Part shown: positions 1 to 7,173 of the stretch, one piece after another | Position numbering within the stretch: the first letter of the stretch is position 1 | How the letters are laid out: each line of letters begins with the position of its first letter | Source of the DNA: JAAFIP01 sp043769005 | GTDB lineage: Bacteria > Pseudomonadota > Gammaproteobacteria > Burkholderiales > Burkholderiaceae_C | Assembly (NCBI GenBank): GCA_043769005.1 | Contig: JAYVJV010000173.1 | Coordinates: forward strand, 1 to 15,478 | DNA: 15,478 nucleotides | Direction: 5' to 3' | Notes under the pieces: generated by a model | Databases searched by the model: none | What the model was told of the DNA's origin: nothing | The model's input: the letters and a program-made list of their open reading frames with translations, nothing else | Made by a program: the position numbers and the translations under genes

Positions 1-1
1 A

Positions 2-568
2 GCGCGCGGCACGGTGGAGGGCCTGCACCACTCGCGCATGTGGCACCGCGTGTTTACCACCATCGAAAAAGGCAGCGTGCCCGTGGTGGCGGCGCTGCAC
101 GGCGCGGTGGTGGGCGGCGGCATGGAGCTGGCCAGCAGCTGCCACATCCGCGTGGCCGATGAGACGGCGTTTTTTGCCTTTCCCGAAGGTTCGCGCGGTA
201 TTTTTGTGGGTGGCGGCGGCTCGGTGCGCGCACCTAAACTGGTAGGCGAACACCGCATGCTGGACATGATGTTGACGGGCCGGGTGTACAAGGCCGCCGA
301 GGCCGTGCCTATCGGTTTTGCTCAGTATTTAGTAGCTCCTGGCGCAGCACTGGCCAAGGCCATGGAGCTGGCAGCGCGTATTGCTACCAACGCCCCCATG
401 ACCAACTACGCGCTGATGCACGCCCTGCCCCGCATTGCCGAGCAAACCGCAGACCATGGTTTTTTTACCGAGGCGCTGATGGCCTCGATTGTGGAAGCCG
501 CGCCTGAAGCGCAGCAGCGGGTGAAAGACTTTCTGGAAGGGCGTGGGGCTAAGGTCAAAGCTGGCTGA
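2..568 (+). CDS. Enoyl-CoA hydratase/isomerase (crotonase) family protein, 5' end outside window
   Basis: This is the C-terminal ~188 residues of a crotonase-fold enzyme (family length about 260); the reading frame is open to the window edge, so the true start is upstream. Visible are the oxyanion-hole segment AALHGAVVGGGMELA and the segment FPEGSRGIFVGGGGSVRAPKLVG. Two glutamates (codons at 125 and 185) lie exactly 20 residues apart, as do the catalytic pair Glu144/Glu164 of rat mitochondrial enoyl-CoA hydratase, so hydration or isomerisation of an enoyl-CoA is likely. Feruloyl-CoA hydratase/lyases have Ser at the first position, so this is probably not that enzyme. It lies 102 bases upstream of an aromatic acyl-CoA synthetase on the same strand and probably acts on its product (inference). 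Codons around 320-345 (TTA, GTA, GCT) are unlike the rest of the gene and match a degenerate copy of the 43-nt repeat. Family certain; substrate unknown. Confidence 0.9.
   Translation, partial: ARGTVEGLHHSRMWHRVFTTIEKGSVPVVAALHGAVVGGGMELASSCHIRVADETAFFAFPEGSRGIFVGGGGSVRAPKLVGEHRMLDMMLTGRVYKAAEAVPIGFAQYLVAPGAALAKAMELAARIATNAPMTNYALMHALPRIAEQTADHGFFTEALMASIVEAAPEAQQRVKDFLEGRGAKVKAG
320..362 (+). repeat. Degenerate in-frame copy of the 43-nt repeat (candidate)
   Basis: It shows GCTC, nine bases, then TAGCTCCTGGCGC, with the same spacing as the clear copies. About 16 of the last 30 positions match the copy at 1187. It is read in the same codon phase (GCT first) as the other intragenic copies and encodes AQYLVAPG. 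The 3' half is poorly conserved, so chance resemblance is possible. Confidence 0.4.
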
Positions 569-602
569 GCGGGCTAAAGGCTGAAGACGAAGATGAATAC
601 CG

Positions 603-644
603 GACGCAGAGGGCGCAGAGGATTCGCAGAGGACGCAAAAGGGG
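603..644 (+). repeat. Solo arm of the ACGCAGAGGGCGC repeat
   Basis: Two tandem-like subunits, ACGCAGAGGGCGC and TTCGCAGAGGACGC, are followed by AAAAGGGGAA. The same arrangement forms the arms of the inverted repeats at 8745-8926 and 11975-12160. Here only one arm is present, in the 102-base gap between the crotonase and ligase genes. Its terminal AGGGGAA is the only purine-rich tract near the start of the ligase gene. Confidence 0.75.
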
Positions 645-670
645 AACCAAAATTTTTATGACACTGTTTT

Positions 671-2539
671 ATGGATAAGGCACCTACCTACCGCGACTTT
701 ACTTTTGGGGTGACCCGTGCGGTGAAAACCGAGAGCGGCGGGAATACCTATTTGGTGGCCGAGCAGGCCTTGCAGCCTTACCCGGTGCGGTTGACCGACC
801 GCCTGCAGCACTGGGCGCAGACCCGGCCTGAGCACACCTGGATGGCGCGGCGCGATGCGTCGGGGGCGTGGGTGAAGATCAGCTACCGCCAGGCCTGGGA
901 TACAGCGCAGCGTATTGGCCAGGCACTGCTGGATCGTGGTTTGAATGTAGACAAACCTGTGGCGATCCTTAGTGAAAACAGCCTGGAGCACGCCTTGATT
1001 GCCTTGGGTGCCATGACGGTGGGCGTGCCGTATTGCAGTGTGTCCACTGCCTACAGCCTGTTGAGCCAGGACTATGAAAAGCTGCGCCATGTGCTATCCA
1101 CCATCACGCCCGGCCTGGTGTATGCCAATGACTGGGCCCGGTATGGCAAAGCAATTGAAACGGTGGTGGATGACGGCATGGAAGTTGCTATTAATTCAGT
1201 AGCTGCTCACGCCAGTATTCAAAGGGCTACAGACCAAAAACATCTGCAAATAACGGCATTCGATACGCTGGCAGGCACGCCCATCACGCCCCAGGTACAC
1301 AGCGCCATGCAGGCCACCCATGGCGACACCATCGTCAAATTTTTATTCACCAGTGGCTCCACCAAGCTGCCCAAGGCGGTGGTCAACACCCAGCGCATGA
1401 TCTGCGCCAACCAGCAGCAGATGGCGCAGTGCAAGCCCAGCGTGTTTGACATCCCGCCCGTGCTGGTGGACTGGCCGCCCTGGAACCACACCTTTGGCGG
1501 CAACCACGACTTCAACCTGGTGCTCTACCACGGCGGCACGCTGTACATCAACGATGGCAAGCCCACGCCCGCGCTGATAGGCGAGACCATTCGCAACCTG
1601 AGCGAGATTGCGCCGACGGTGTATTACGACGTGCCGATTGGCCTGGAGTACCTGGCCAACGCCATGGAAACCAATGCCGCGCTGCGCAAAAACCTGCTCT
1701 CCCAGGTGCGGATGTTTTTCTACGCCGGAGCCGCGCTGGCGCAACCCATTTGGGATTCGCTGTATGCGTCAGCGCAAGAGGAGCTGGGCTACCGCATTCC
1801 CATGACCTCAGGGCTGGGCATGACCGAGAGCGCGCCCTTTGGCCTGTTTGTCACCAACGTGAACGTCAAAGCCGGGGATCTGGGCCTGCCCTGCCCCGGG
1901 ATGGAGCTCAAACTGGTGCCCATGGGCGACAAGGTCGAGGTGCGTTACCGGGGCCCCAACATCACGCCCGGTTACTGGCGCAACCCAGATGCCACAAAGG
2001 AGAGCTTCGACGAAGAAGGCTACTTCTGCACGGGCGATGCAGTCCAATGGATTGACGCGGCTGACCCCCACCAGGGCCTGAAGTTTGATGGCCGCATTGC
2101 CGAGGACTTTAAATTGTCCACGGGCACCTTTGTCAGTGTCGGCCCCCTGCGTGCCAAGATCATTGCAGCCGGTGCGCCGCTCATCCAGGACGTGGTGATT
2201 ACGGGGCTGAACGAGAAGGAAGTCGGTGCGCTGATCATCCCGGCCCTGGTTCCAGCCCGCAAACATGCCGGACTGCCCGATACATCCGCTATGAAAGACG
2301 TAGCTGCTCACTCCAGTATTCAAAGGGCTATGGCCGAATTAGTTACCAAACTGTCGGCTTCCGCCACGGGTTCTTCCAACCGCGTAGCCCGCGCTGTCGT
2401 GCTCAGTGAGCCGCCCAACATTGACAAAGGCGAGATCACCGACAAAGGCTCCATCAACCAGCGCGCCGTGCTCAAAGAGCGCGCCGCCTTGGTGCAGGCC
2501 CTGTATGCCGACACCTTGCCTGGCATCCTCAAACCATGA
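671..2539 (+). CDS. Feruloyl-CoA synthase-like AMP-forming acyl-CoA synthetase
   Basis: This 622-residue ANL-superfamily enzyme should activate ferulate or a related hydroxycinnamate with ATP and CoA, giving AMP and the acyl-CoA. Motifs in order: phosphate loop TSGSTKLPK (227-235), GLGMTES (381-387), CTGD (453-456), GRIAEDFKLSTGTFVSVGPLR (from 474, typical of feruloyl-CoA synthases), and a C-terminal ITDKGSINQR with probable catalytic Lys592. The phosphate loop has Lys and Ala where TSGSTGLPKGV is usual. Two copies of a 43-nt repeat are embedded in frame, adding VAAHASIQRA (near 177-186) and VAAHSSIQRA (near 544-553): the first before the phosphate loop, the second in the C-terminal lid domain. 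The ATG at 671 lacks a well-spaced Shine-Dalgarno; AGGGGAA lies about 24 bases upstream, and a six-codon frame (658-678) overlaps the start. The neighbouring esterases support an aromatic-acid role. The substrate is inferred from family signatures. Confidence 0.88.
   Translation: MDKAPTYRDFTFGVTRAVKTESGGNTYLVAEQALQPYPVRLTDRLQHWAQTRPEHTWMARRDASGAWVKISYRQAWDTAQRIGQALLDRGLNVDKPVAILSENSLEHALIALGAMTVGVPYCSVSTAYSLLSQDYEKLRHVLSTITPGLVYANDWARYGKAIETVVDDGMEVAINSVAAHASIQRATDQKHLQITAFDTLAGTPITPQVHSAMQATHGDTIVKFLFTSGSTKLPKAVVNTQRMICANQQQMAQCKPSVFDIPPVLVDWPPWNHTFGGNHDFNLVLYHGGTLYINDGKPTPALIGETIRNLSEIAPTVYYDVPIGLEYLANAMETNAALRKNLLSQVRMFFYAGAALAQPIWDSLYASAQEELGYRIPMTSGLGMTESAPFGLFVTNVNVKAGDLGLPCPGMELKLVPMGDKVEVRYRGPNITPGYWRNPDATKESFDEEGYFCTGDAVQWIDAADPHQGLKFDGRIAEDFKLSTGTFVSVGPLRAKIIAAGAPLIQDVVITGLNEKEVGALIIPALVPARKHAGLPDTSAMKDVAAHSSIQRAMAELVTKLSASATGSSNRVARAVVLSEPPNIDKGEITDKGSINQRAVLKERAALVQALYADTLPGILKP
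1187..1229 (+). repeat. 43-nt interspersed repeat, copy 1 (in-frame in ligase gene)
   Basis: GCTA, nine bases, TAGCTGCTCACGC, then CAGTATTCAAAGGGCTA. It matches the copy at 2288 at 37 of 43 positions (29 of the last 30) without gaps. It is AT-richer than the surrounding gene and is translated as AINSVAAHASIQRA. The terminal GCTA and TAGC words are inverted repeats of each other. Confidence 0.9.
2288..2330 (+). repeat. 43-nt interspersed repeat, copy 2 (in-frame in ligase gene)
   Basis: GCTA, nine bases, TAGCTGCTCACTC, then CAGTATTCAAAGGGCTA. It has the same orientation and codon phase as copy 1 in the same gene and is translated as AMKDVAAHSSIQRA. It lies between the hinge/A8 region and the A10 lysine of the synthetase. 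Confidence 0.9.
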
Positions 2540-2659
2540 GCCACACCGCGCGCCGCTACTGCCCCCGCACTGACAGGAATGCCCATGCAAACCCTGACAT
2601 CAACCCTCCCCTCGCAGCGGTTAAATACACCTATCCATTTTTCAACAGGAGCTTTCCCC

Positions 2660-3646
2660 ATGACCAATCGCCGTCAATTTATCCAAACCAGCGCCGCCGC
2701 AGCCGCTGTCGGTTTGGGCATCATGCCCGCATTTGCGCAGCAGCCACTGCCTGAGCTGCTCAAAATCATCGTCGGCTTTCCGCCCGGCGGCACCACCGAT
2801 GCCTTTGCGCGGCGCGTGGGCGAGAAGCTGCGCGGCGTGTACGCCACCAACGTCATCATCGAGAACAAGCCCGGCGCAGGTGGTCAACTGGGCGTGATGA
2901 CTCTGAAAAGCGCCCCCGCCGACGGGTTGACCATGCTCTACACCCCGGCCTCCATGCTCACCATCTACCCCCACTCGTACAGCAAGCTGGGCTACAAACA
3001 AGAAGATGTCACCCCCATCAGCATTGGCCATTCCTCTGACCACGCCTTTGCGGTCGGCCCCGCTGTGCCCGAGTCGGTGACCAACATCAAGCAGTTTATC
3101 GAATGGGCCAAGGCCAATCCCGACAAAGCCAGCATTGGCAACCCCGGCGCGGGCTCCATGCCGCACCTGTTGGCCGGGCGTTTGGCAGCGATTGCGGGCA
3201 TCCAGATCACCAATGTGCCGTTTGCAGGCTCGGGCCCCGGCGTGCCCCAAGTGCTGGGTGGTCAGATTGCCGGTATGTCCTCGCCCCTGGGCGACTGGAT
3301 TCAGCACATCAAAACCGGCAAGGCACGCCTGCTGGCCACCTCGGGCCCCGAGCGTTCACCCTTTACACCCCAGGTTGCCAACTACAAGGAGCAGGGCTTT
3401 GACGAACTGGTGGTGCGCGAGTGGTTTGGCTTCTTCATGCCCGCTGGCGTGAGCCAGGCCAGCAAGGAGCGCGCCAACTCCATGCTGCGCGCCGCCCTGG
3501 CCCAGCCTGATGTGATTGCCGTCATGCAGCCCCTGGCCGCGCATGTAGACCCCACCACCATCGCCGAACACTCCAGGCGCCTGCAAGTTGACAGCGCGTT
3601 TGCAGGCAAACTGGTGCAAGCCCTGGGCTTTAAAGCCGACTCCTGA
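2660..3646 (+). CDS. TTT-family periplasmic substrate-binding protein (Bug family)
   Basis: This 328-residue extracytoplasmic solute receptor of the tripartite tricarboxylate transporter type binds small carboxylic acids in the periplasm. The ATG at 2660 is chosen because ACAGGAG lies just upstream and it places a signal peptide at the N-terminus; a longer frame from 2579 would bury it. The leader MTNRRQFIQTSAAAAAVGLG carries a twin-arginine motif (RRQF), with probable cleavage after AFA near residue 27, so Tat export is likely. Bug-family signatures include IVGFPPGGTTDAFARRVGEKL and IENKPGAGGQLG. No TctA/TctB membrane subunits are present here, so it must pair with components encoded elsewhere, as is common for Bug proteins. 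Its place between a feruloyl-CoA synthase and two esterases suggests an aromatic acid ligand (inference). Family certain; ligand unknown. Confidence 0.93.
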   Translation: MTNRRQFIQTSAAAAAVGLGIMPAFAQQPLPELLKIIVGFPPGGTTDAFARRVGEKLRGVYATNVIIENKPGAGGQLGVMTLKSAPADGLTMLYTPASMLTIYPHSYSKLGYKQEDVTPISIGHSSDHAFAVGPAVPESVTNIKQFIEWAKANPDKASIGNPGAGSMPHLLAGRLAAIAGIQITNVPFAGSGPGVPQVLGGQIAGMSSPLGDWIQHIKTGKARLLATSGPERSPFTPQVANYKEQGFDELVVREWFGFFMPAGVSQASKERANSMLRAALAQPDVIAVMQPLAAHVDPTTIAEHSRRLQVDSAFAGKLVQALGFKADS

Positions 3647-3657
3647 TGCGCCTGCTT

Positions 3658-3686
3658 GCCGCCCCTTGCGCAATGCAACGGGCGGC
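3658..3686 (+). other. Intergenic hairpin between bug and tannase genes
   Basis: GCCGCCC and GGGCGGC form a perfect 7-bp GC stem around a 15-base loop that itself contains the palindrome TTGCGCAA. No T-run follows, so it is not a simple intrinsic terminator. It could limit read-through or protect the upstream transcript. Confidence 0.55.
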
Positions 3687-3722
3687 AGATGCTCTCTTGC
3701 ACACAAAAAGACGGAAGACAAC

Positions 3723-5498
3723 ATGCAGCGTACCCACTTCAAAAAATGCCTACAAAGCGTCGCCAGCCTGGGCGCACTGGCCTTACTGGCCGCCTGCGGC
3801 TCCATGCCCGGAGATGCATCCCGTAGTGCAGGCAGCTCAGTCCCACTCCCACCCGCCGTCAAGCCCGCCGTCGCCGCAACCCTACAGCAGTGCACGGCCC
3901 TGGCCTCGGCTTTCCGGTTTGACAATACGCTGATCGACTCCGTTGCCGTGCAGGCCGCAGGCAGCCTCAAGCAGGCCGACAAGCCCATTGGCGAGCACTG
4001 CCTGGTCAAGGGCCGCATGCACCCGCGCAAAGCCATGCTGGCAGGCAGCGAGCAGGACTTTGCCATCGGCTTTGAGATGCGCCTGCCCCAGGCCTGGAAC
4101 GGGCGCTTTTACTACCAAGCCAATGGCGGCATTGACGGCACGGTGCAACCCGCGCTGGGCGCACATGGCGGCGGGCCCATCACGGGCGCGCTGCTGCAAG
4201 GCTTTGCGGTTGTCTCGTCAGATGCCGGCCACACCGGGCGGCAAAACCCGCGCTTTGGCGAAGACCCACAGGCCCGTGCCGATTACGGCTACCAGGCAGT
4301 GGGCAAGCTCACGCCCATGTCCAAAGCGCTGATCGCCGCCGCCTACGGCAAGGGGCCCGACCGCTCTTACATTGGTGGCTGCTCCAACGGCGGCAGGCAC
4401 GCGATGATTGCCGCCTCCCGCCTGCAAAACGACTACGACGGCTTCCTGATCGGCGCGCCCGGCTACCGCCTGCCCAACGCCGCACTGGCGCAAATGTGGG
4501 CCCTGCCCGGCTGGCAGGCACTGGCCACACCCGGTGCCACGATGACGCACCCTTTCAACCCCAACGGCAGCATCGTGAACCTGAATACCGCCCTTACCGC
4601 CCCAGAGCGCCAGACGGTGGCCAACGCTATTCTTGCCAAATGCGATGCACTGGACGGTGCCAAAGACGGCCTGGTGCAAGACACCGCAGCTTGCCAAAAA
4701 GCCTTTGACCTTACCCGGGATGTCGCTACCTGCACGGGTGCCCGTAACGGCACCTGCCTGAGCAGCGAGCAAAAAGCCCAGTTGCTCGCTGTCCACCAAG
4801 GCGGTAAAACCAAAGGCGGCGGCAATGCGATCTACAGCAGCTTCCCCTGGGACACCGGTATCGCAGCGGCCAACTGGACCAGCTGGAAATTTGTCAACGC
4901 GCAAGTGCTCGACCCCGCCGCAGGCTACATCTTCATGACCCCACCGCGCTCCATCAGCAATCCGTTTGCGCTGAATGTGGACGAGGCCTATGGCGCGATC
5001 TATGCCAGCAATGCGCAGTTTCCCGAGTCTGCCAATGCGCAGATCACCCCACCGGGCAAGTTCAGCCCCGACAATCTCGCACCGCTCAAGAGCCGTGGCG
5101 CGAAGATGCTGCTGTACCACGGCGTAAGCGATGCGATTTTTTCGCATGACGATACCGCCGCCTGGTGGCAGCGTGTTAACGACGCGCAGGGCGGCAAAGC
5201 CGCCGACTTCGCCCGCTACTTCCCCATTCCCGGCATGGCGCACTGCTCGGCGGGTGGCCCGGCAGCCGACCAATTTGACCCCCTCACGCCCTTGGTCAAC
5301 TGGGTAGAAAAAGGCCAAGCCCCCCAGCAACTGCTGCTGGCTGCGCGCGGCGCAGGCAATAGCGGTGGCGTGAATACCGAGCTGCCCAAAGACTGGGCCG
5401 CCCAGCGCAGCCGCCCGGCCTGCGCATACCCACAGGTGGCGCGCTACAAAGGCGCGGGCAGCCTGGAAGACGCGGCCAACTTCAGCTGCCAGCCATAG
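3723..5498 (+). CDS. Tannase/feruloyl esterase family lipoprotein
   Basis: This 591-residue serine esterase of the tannase family hydrolyses ester bonds of aromatic acids such as gallate or hydroxycinnamates. The ATG at 3723 is preceded by GGAAG at 5-base spacing; an upstream extension to 3588 would overlap the bug gene by 59 bases and hide the signal. The N-terminus MQRTHFKKCLQSVASLGA continues into the lipobox LLAAC, predicting a lipid-anchored protein of the outer or inner membrane. The catalytic CS-D-HC pattern is complete: Cys220-Ser221 in GGCSNGG, Asp470 in HGVSDAIFS, and His507-Cys508 in PGMAHCSAG. The two Cys are expected to form the disulphide that joins the catalytic residues in this family. 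It is followed 76 bases later by a paralogue. Whether it prefers feruloyl, galloyl or other esters (MHETase-type enzymes are also in this family) cannot be read from sequence alone. Confidence 0.92.
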   Translation: MQRTHFKKCLQSVASLGALALLAACGSMPGDASRSAGSSVPLPPAVKPAVAATLQQCTALASAFRFDNTLIDSVAVQAAGSLKQADKPIGEHCLVKGRMHPRKAMLAGSEQDFAIGFEMRLPQAWNGRFYYQANGGIDGTVQPALGAHGGGPITGALLQGFAVVSSDAGHTGRQNPRFGEDPQARADYGYQAVGKLTPMSKALIAAAYGKGPDRSYIGGCSNGGRHAMIAASRLQNDYDGFLIGAPGYRLPNAALAQMWALPGWQALATPGATMTHPFNPNGSIVNLNTALTAPERQTVANAILAKCDALDGAKDGLVQDTAACQKAFDLTRDVATCTGARNGTCLSSEQKAQLLAVHQGGKTKGGGNAIYSSFPWDTGIAAANWTSWKFVNAQVLDPAAGYIFMTPPRSISNPFALNVDEAYGAIYASNAQFPESANAQITPPGKFSPDNLAPLKSRGAKMLLYHGVSDAIFSHDDTAAWWQRVNDAQGGKAADFARYFPIPGMAHCSAGGPAADQFDPLTPLVNWVEKGQAPQQLLLAARGAGNSGGVNTELPKDWAAQRSRPACAYPQVARYKGAGSLEDAANFSCQP

Positions 5499-5510
5499 TC
5501 CCCGGCCGTT

Positions 5511-5533
5511 GCAGAGCGCTGGTAGCGCTTTGC
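5511..5533 (+). other. Intergenic hairpin between the two tannase genes
   Basis: GCAGAGCGCT and AGCGCTTTGC pair over 10 bp, with one G-U wobble in RNA, around a 3-base loop (GGT). There is no T-run after it. It may act in transcript processing or differential stability between the two esterase genes. Confidence 0.6.
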
Positions 5534-5574
5534 ACCCCCTTGACATCGAAGCTTGACCCTCAGGAGCCTTCTGT

Positions 5575-7173
5575 ATGCGAATCGCCACCTTGCAACACGC
5601 CGCGTTGTCTGCGGCAATCTCCGTAACCAGCCTCGCCGCACAGGCACAAGCCCCCGATTGCGCCGCACTGGCCAGCAAAGCTGCGCCGGGTGTGAAGCTG
5701 CAAACCGAATGGATTGAAGCCAACACGGTACGTCCACCGGGTGCCAGCGCAGGCCCCTTGCTCGCGGGGCACTGCCGCGCAACCGGACGCATGCACGAGC
5801 GCATTGGCGCTGACGGCAAGCCTTACCATATTGGCTTTGAAATCCGCCTGCCGCAATCCTGGAATGGCCGCTTCCTCTACCAAGGAGGTGGCGGCAACGA
5901 CGGCGTGGTGCGCCCCGCCGTCGGCCCGCAGGCCGCACCGGGCTATGCGCTGAACCGGGGCTTTGCGGTCGCCACTACCGACGCAGGCCACCAGGGCCCC
6001 ACGGCAGACTTTGGTTTTGACCCGATTGCCCGCACCGACAACGCCTACAACGCGCACGACAAAGTAGCCGTCTCGGCCAAGCAGATCATTCAGCAGTTTT
6101 ATGCCAAGGAGGCCGACAAGTCCTACTTCATCGGCTGCTCGGGCGGTGGCCGCCAGGGCATGATGTTTACCCAGCGCTTTCCGACGTATTTTGACGGCGT
6201 GATCGCCATGGCCCCAGCCATGCGGGTGTCCAAAGGCGCTACCGTGGCAGCAGCTTGGGACACCCAAGCGTTTAACGCCATTGCCCCGGCTGGTGCGGAC
6301 GGCAAGCCGGTACTAAGCCAAGCCCTGAGCAATGCCGATTTGCAGCTCGTCAGCCAAGGCGTGCTCGATGCCTGCGATGCCAACGACGGCATCAAAGACG
6401 GCCTGGTGTCCCACCCCGATAGCTGCAAGTTTGACCCTGCCGTGTTGCAATGTAGGGGTGAAAAACAAGCCTCCTGCCTGTCTGGCCCCCAAGTGACGGC
6501 ACTGAAAAAAGTCTTTGACGGTGCCAAAGATTCCAGCGGCAAAAACCTGTACTTCAGCTGGCCGCTAGACCCCGGCATTGGCCACCCGCAAAACGACTGG
6601 CGCGCCTGGAAGCTGGGCACTTCCACCACGGCGGTGCCCAACTCGCGCCATGTGTTTTTGATGCAAGATGCCCTGCAAGGCTACTTCGTCACGCCACCCG
6701 ACCGCAGTTTGACCAACCTGGATTTCAACTTTGACAAAGACCCCGCCCGCATGGATGCCCACGCATGGATATTCAACACGGGTGACGACGTACAACTGAG
6801 CGGGTATAAGGCGCGCAAAGGCAAACTATTGATCGCCCACGGCATGGCCGACCCGATTTTTTCGCCGCATGAATCGGTGGACTATTACCAGCGCCTGGTC
6901 GCTGCCCAAGGCAGCACGCAGGACTTGGCCCGCCTGTTCCTCATCCCCGGCATGGGCCACTGCCAAGGCGGCGCAGCCACCGACACCTGGGATGGCTTGC
7001 AAGCTCTGGTGGACTGGGTAGAAAACGGCAAAACGCCCGAACGCATCACGGCCAAGGGCTCTGCGGTGTACCCCGAGCGCAGCCGTCCCCTGTGCGCCTA
7101 CCCAAACTACGCCCATTACAACGGCACTGGCAATCCGGACGATGCCGCCAACTTTGCATGCAAGCAGCCATGA
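5575..7173 (+). CDS. Tannase/feruloyl esterase family protein, exported
   Basis: This second tannase-family esterase has 532 residues. AGGAG at 5562-5566 lies 8 bases before the ATG. The N-terminus MRIATLQHAALSAAISVTSL leads to AAQAQA, a cleavable Sec signal with no lipobox, so the mature enzyme is periplasmic or secreted, in contrast to the lipoprotein upstream. The active site is complete: Cys188-Ser189 in GCSGGGRQG, Asp426 in HGMADPIFS, and His462-Cys463 in PGMGHCQGG. The paralogues share many blocks (for example GFEIRLPQSWNGRF against GFEMRLPQAWNGRF) but differ around the active-site serine and in length, suggesting an old duplication with substrate divergence. Its stop codon overlaps the start of the marR gene (ATGA). 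Natural substrates are inferred from the nearby feruloyl-CoA synthase-like gene. Confidence 0.93.
   Translation: MRIATLQHAALSAAISVTSLAAQAQAPDCAALASKAAPGVKLQTEWIEANTVRPPGASAGPLLAGHCRATGRMHERIGADGKPYHIGFEIRLPQSWNGRFLYQGGGGNDGVVRPAVGPQAAPGYALNRGFAVATTDAGHQGPTADFGFDPIARTDNAYNAHDKVAVSAKQIIQQFYAKEADKSYFIGCSGGGRQGMMFTQRFPTYFDGVIAMAPAMRVSKGATVAAAWDTQAFNAIAPAGADGKPVLSQALSNADLQLVSQGVLDACDANDGIKDGLVSHPDSCKFDPAVLQCRGEKQASCLSGPQVTALKKVFDGAKDSSGKNLYFSWPLDPGIGHPQNDWRAWKLGTSTTAVPNSRHVFLMQDALQGYFVTPPDRSLTNLDFNFDKDPARMDAHAWIFNTGDDVQLSGYKARKGKLLIAHGMADPIFSPHESVDYYQRLVAAQGSTQDLARLFLIPGMGHCQGGAATDTWDGLQALVDWVENGKTPERITAKGSAVYPERSRPLCAYPNYAHYNGTGNPDDAANFACKQP

Noticed and set aside
4218..5819. A 533-codon minus-strand frame across both tannase genes.
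   Set aside because: It is antisense to two clear enzymes with intact catalytic motifs; long antisense frames are expected in GC-rich DNA. Its composition (Arg, Ala, Gly-rich) has no recognisable domain.
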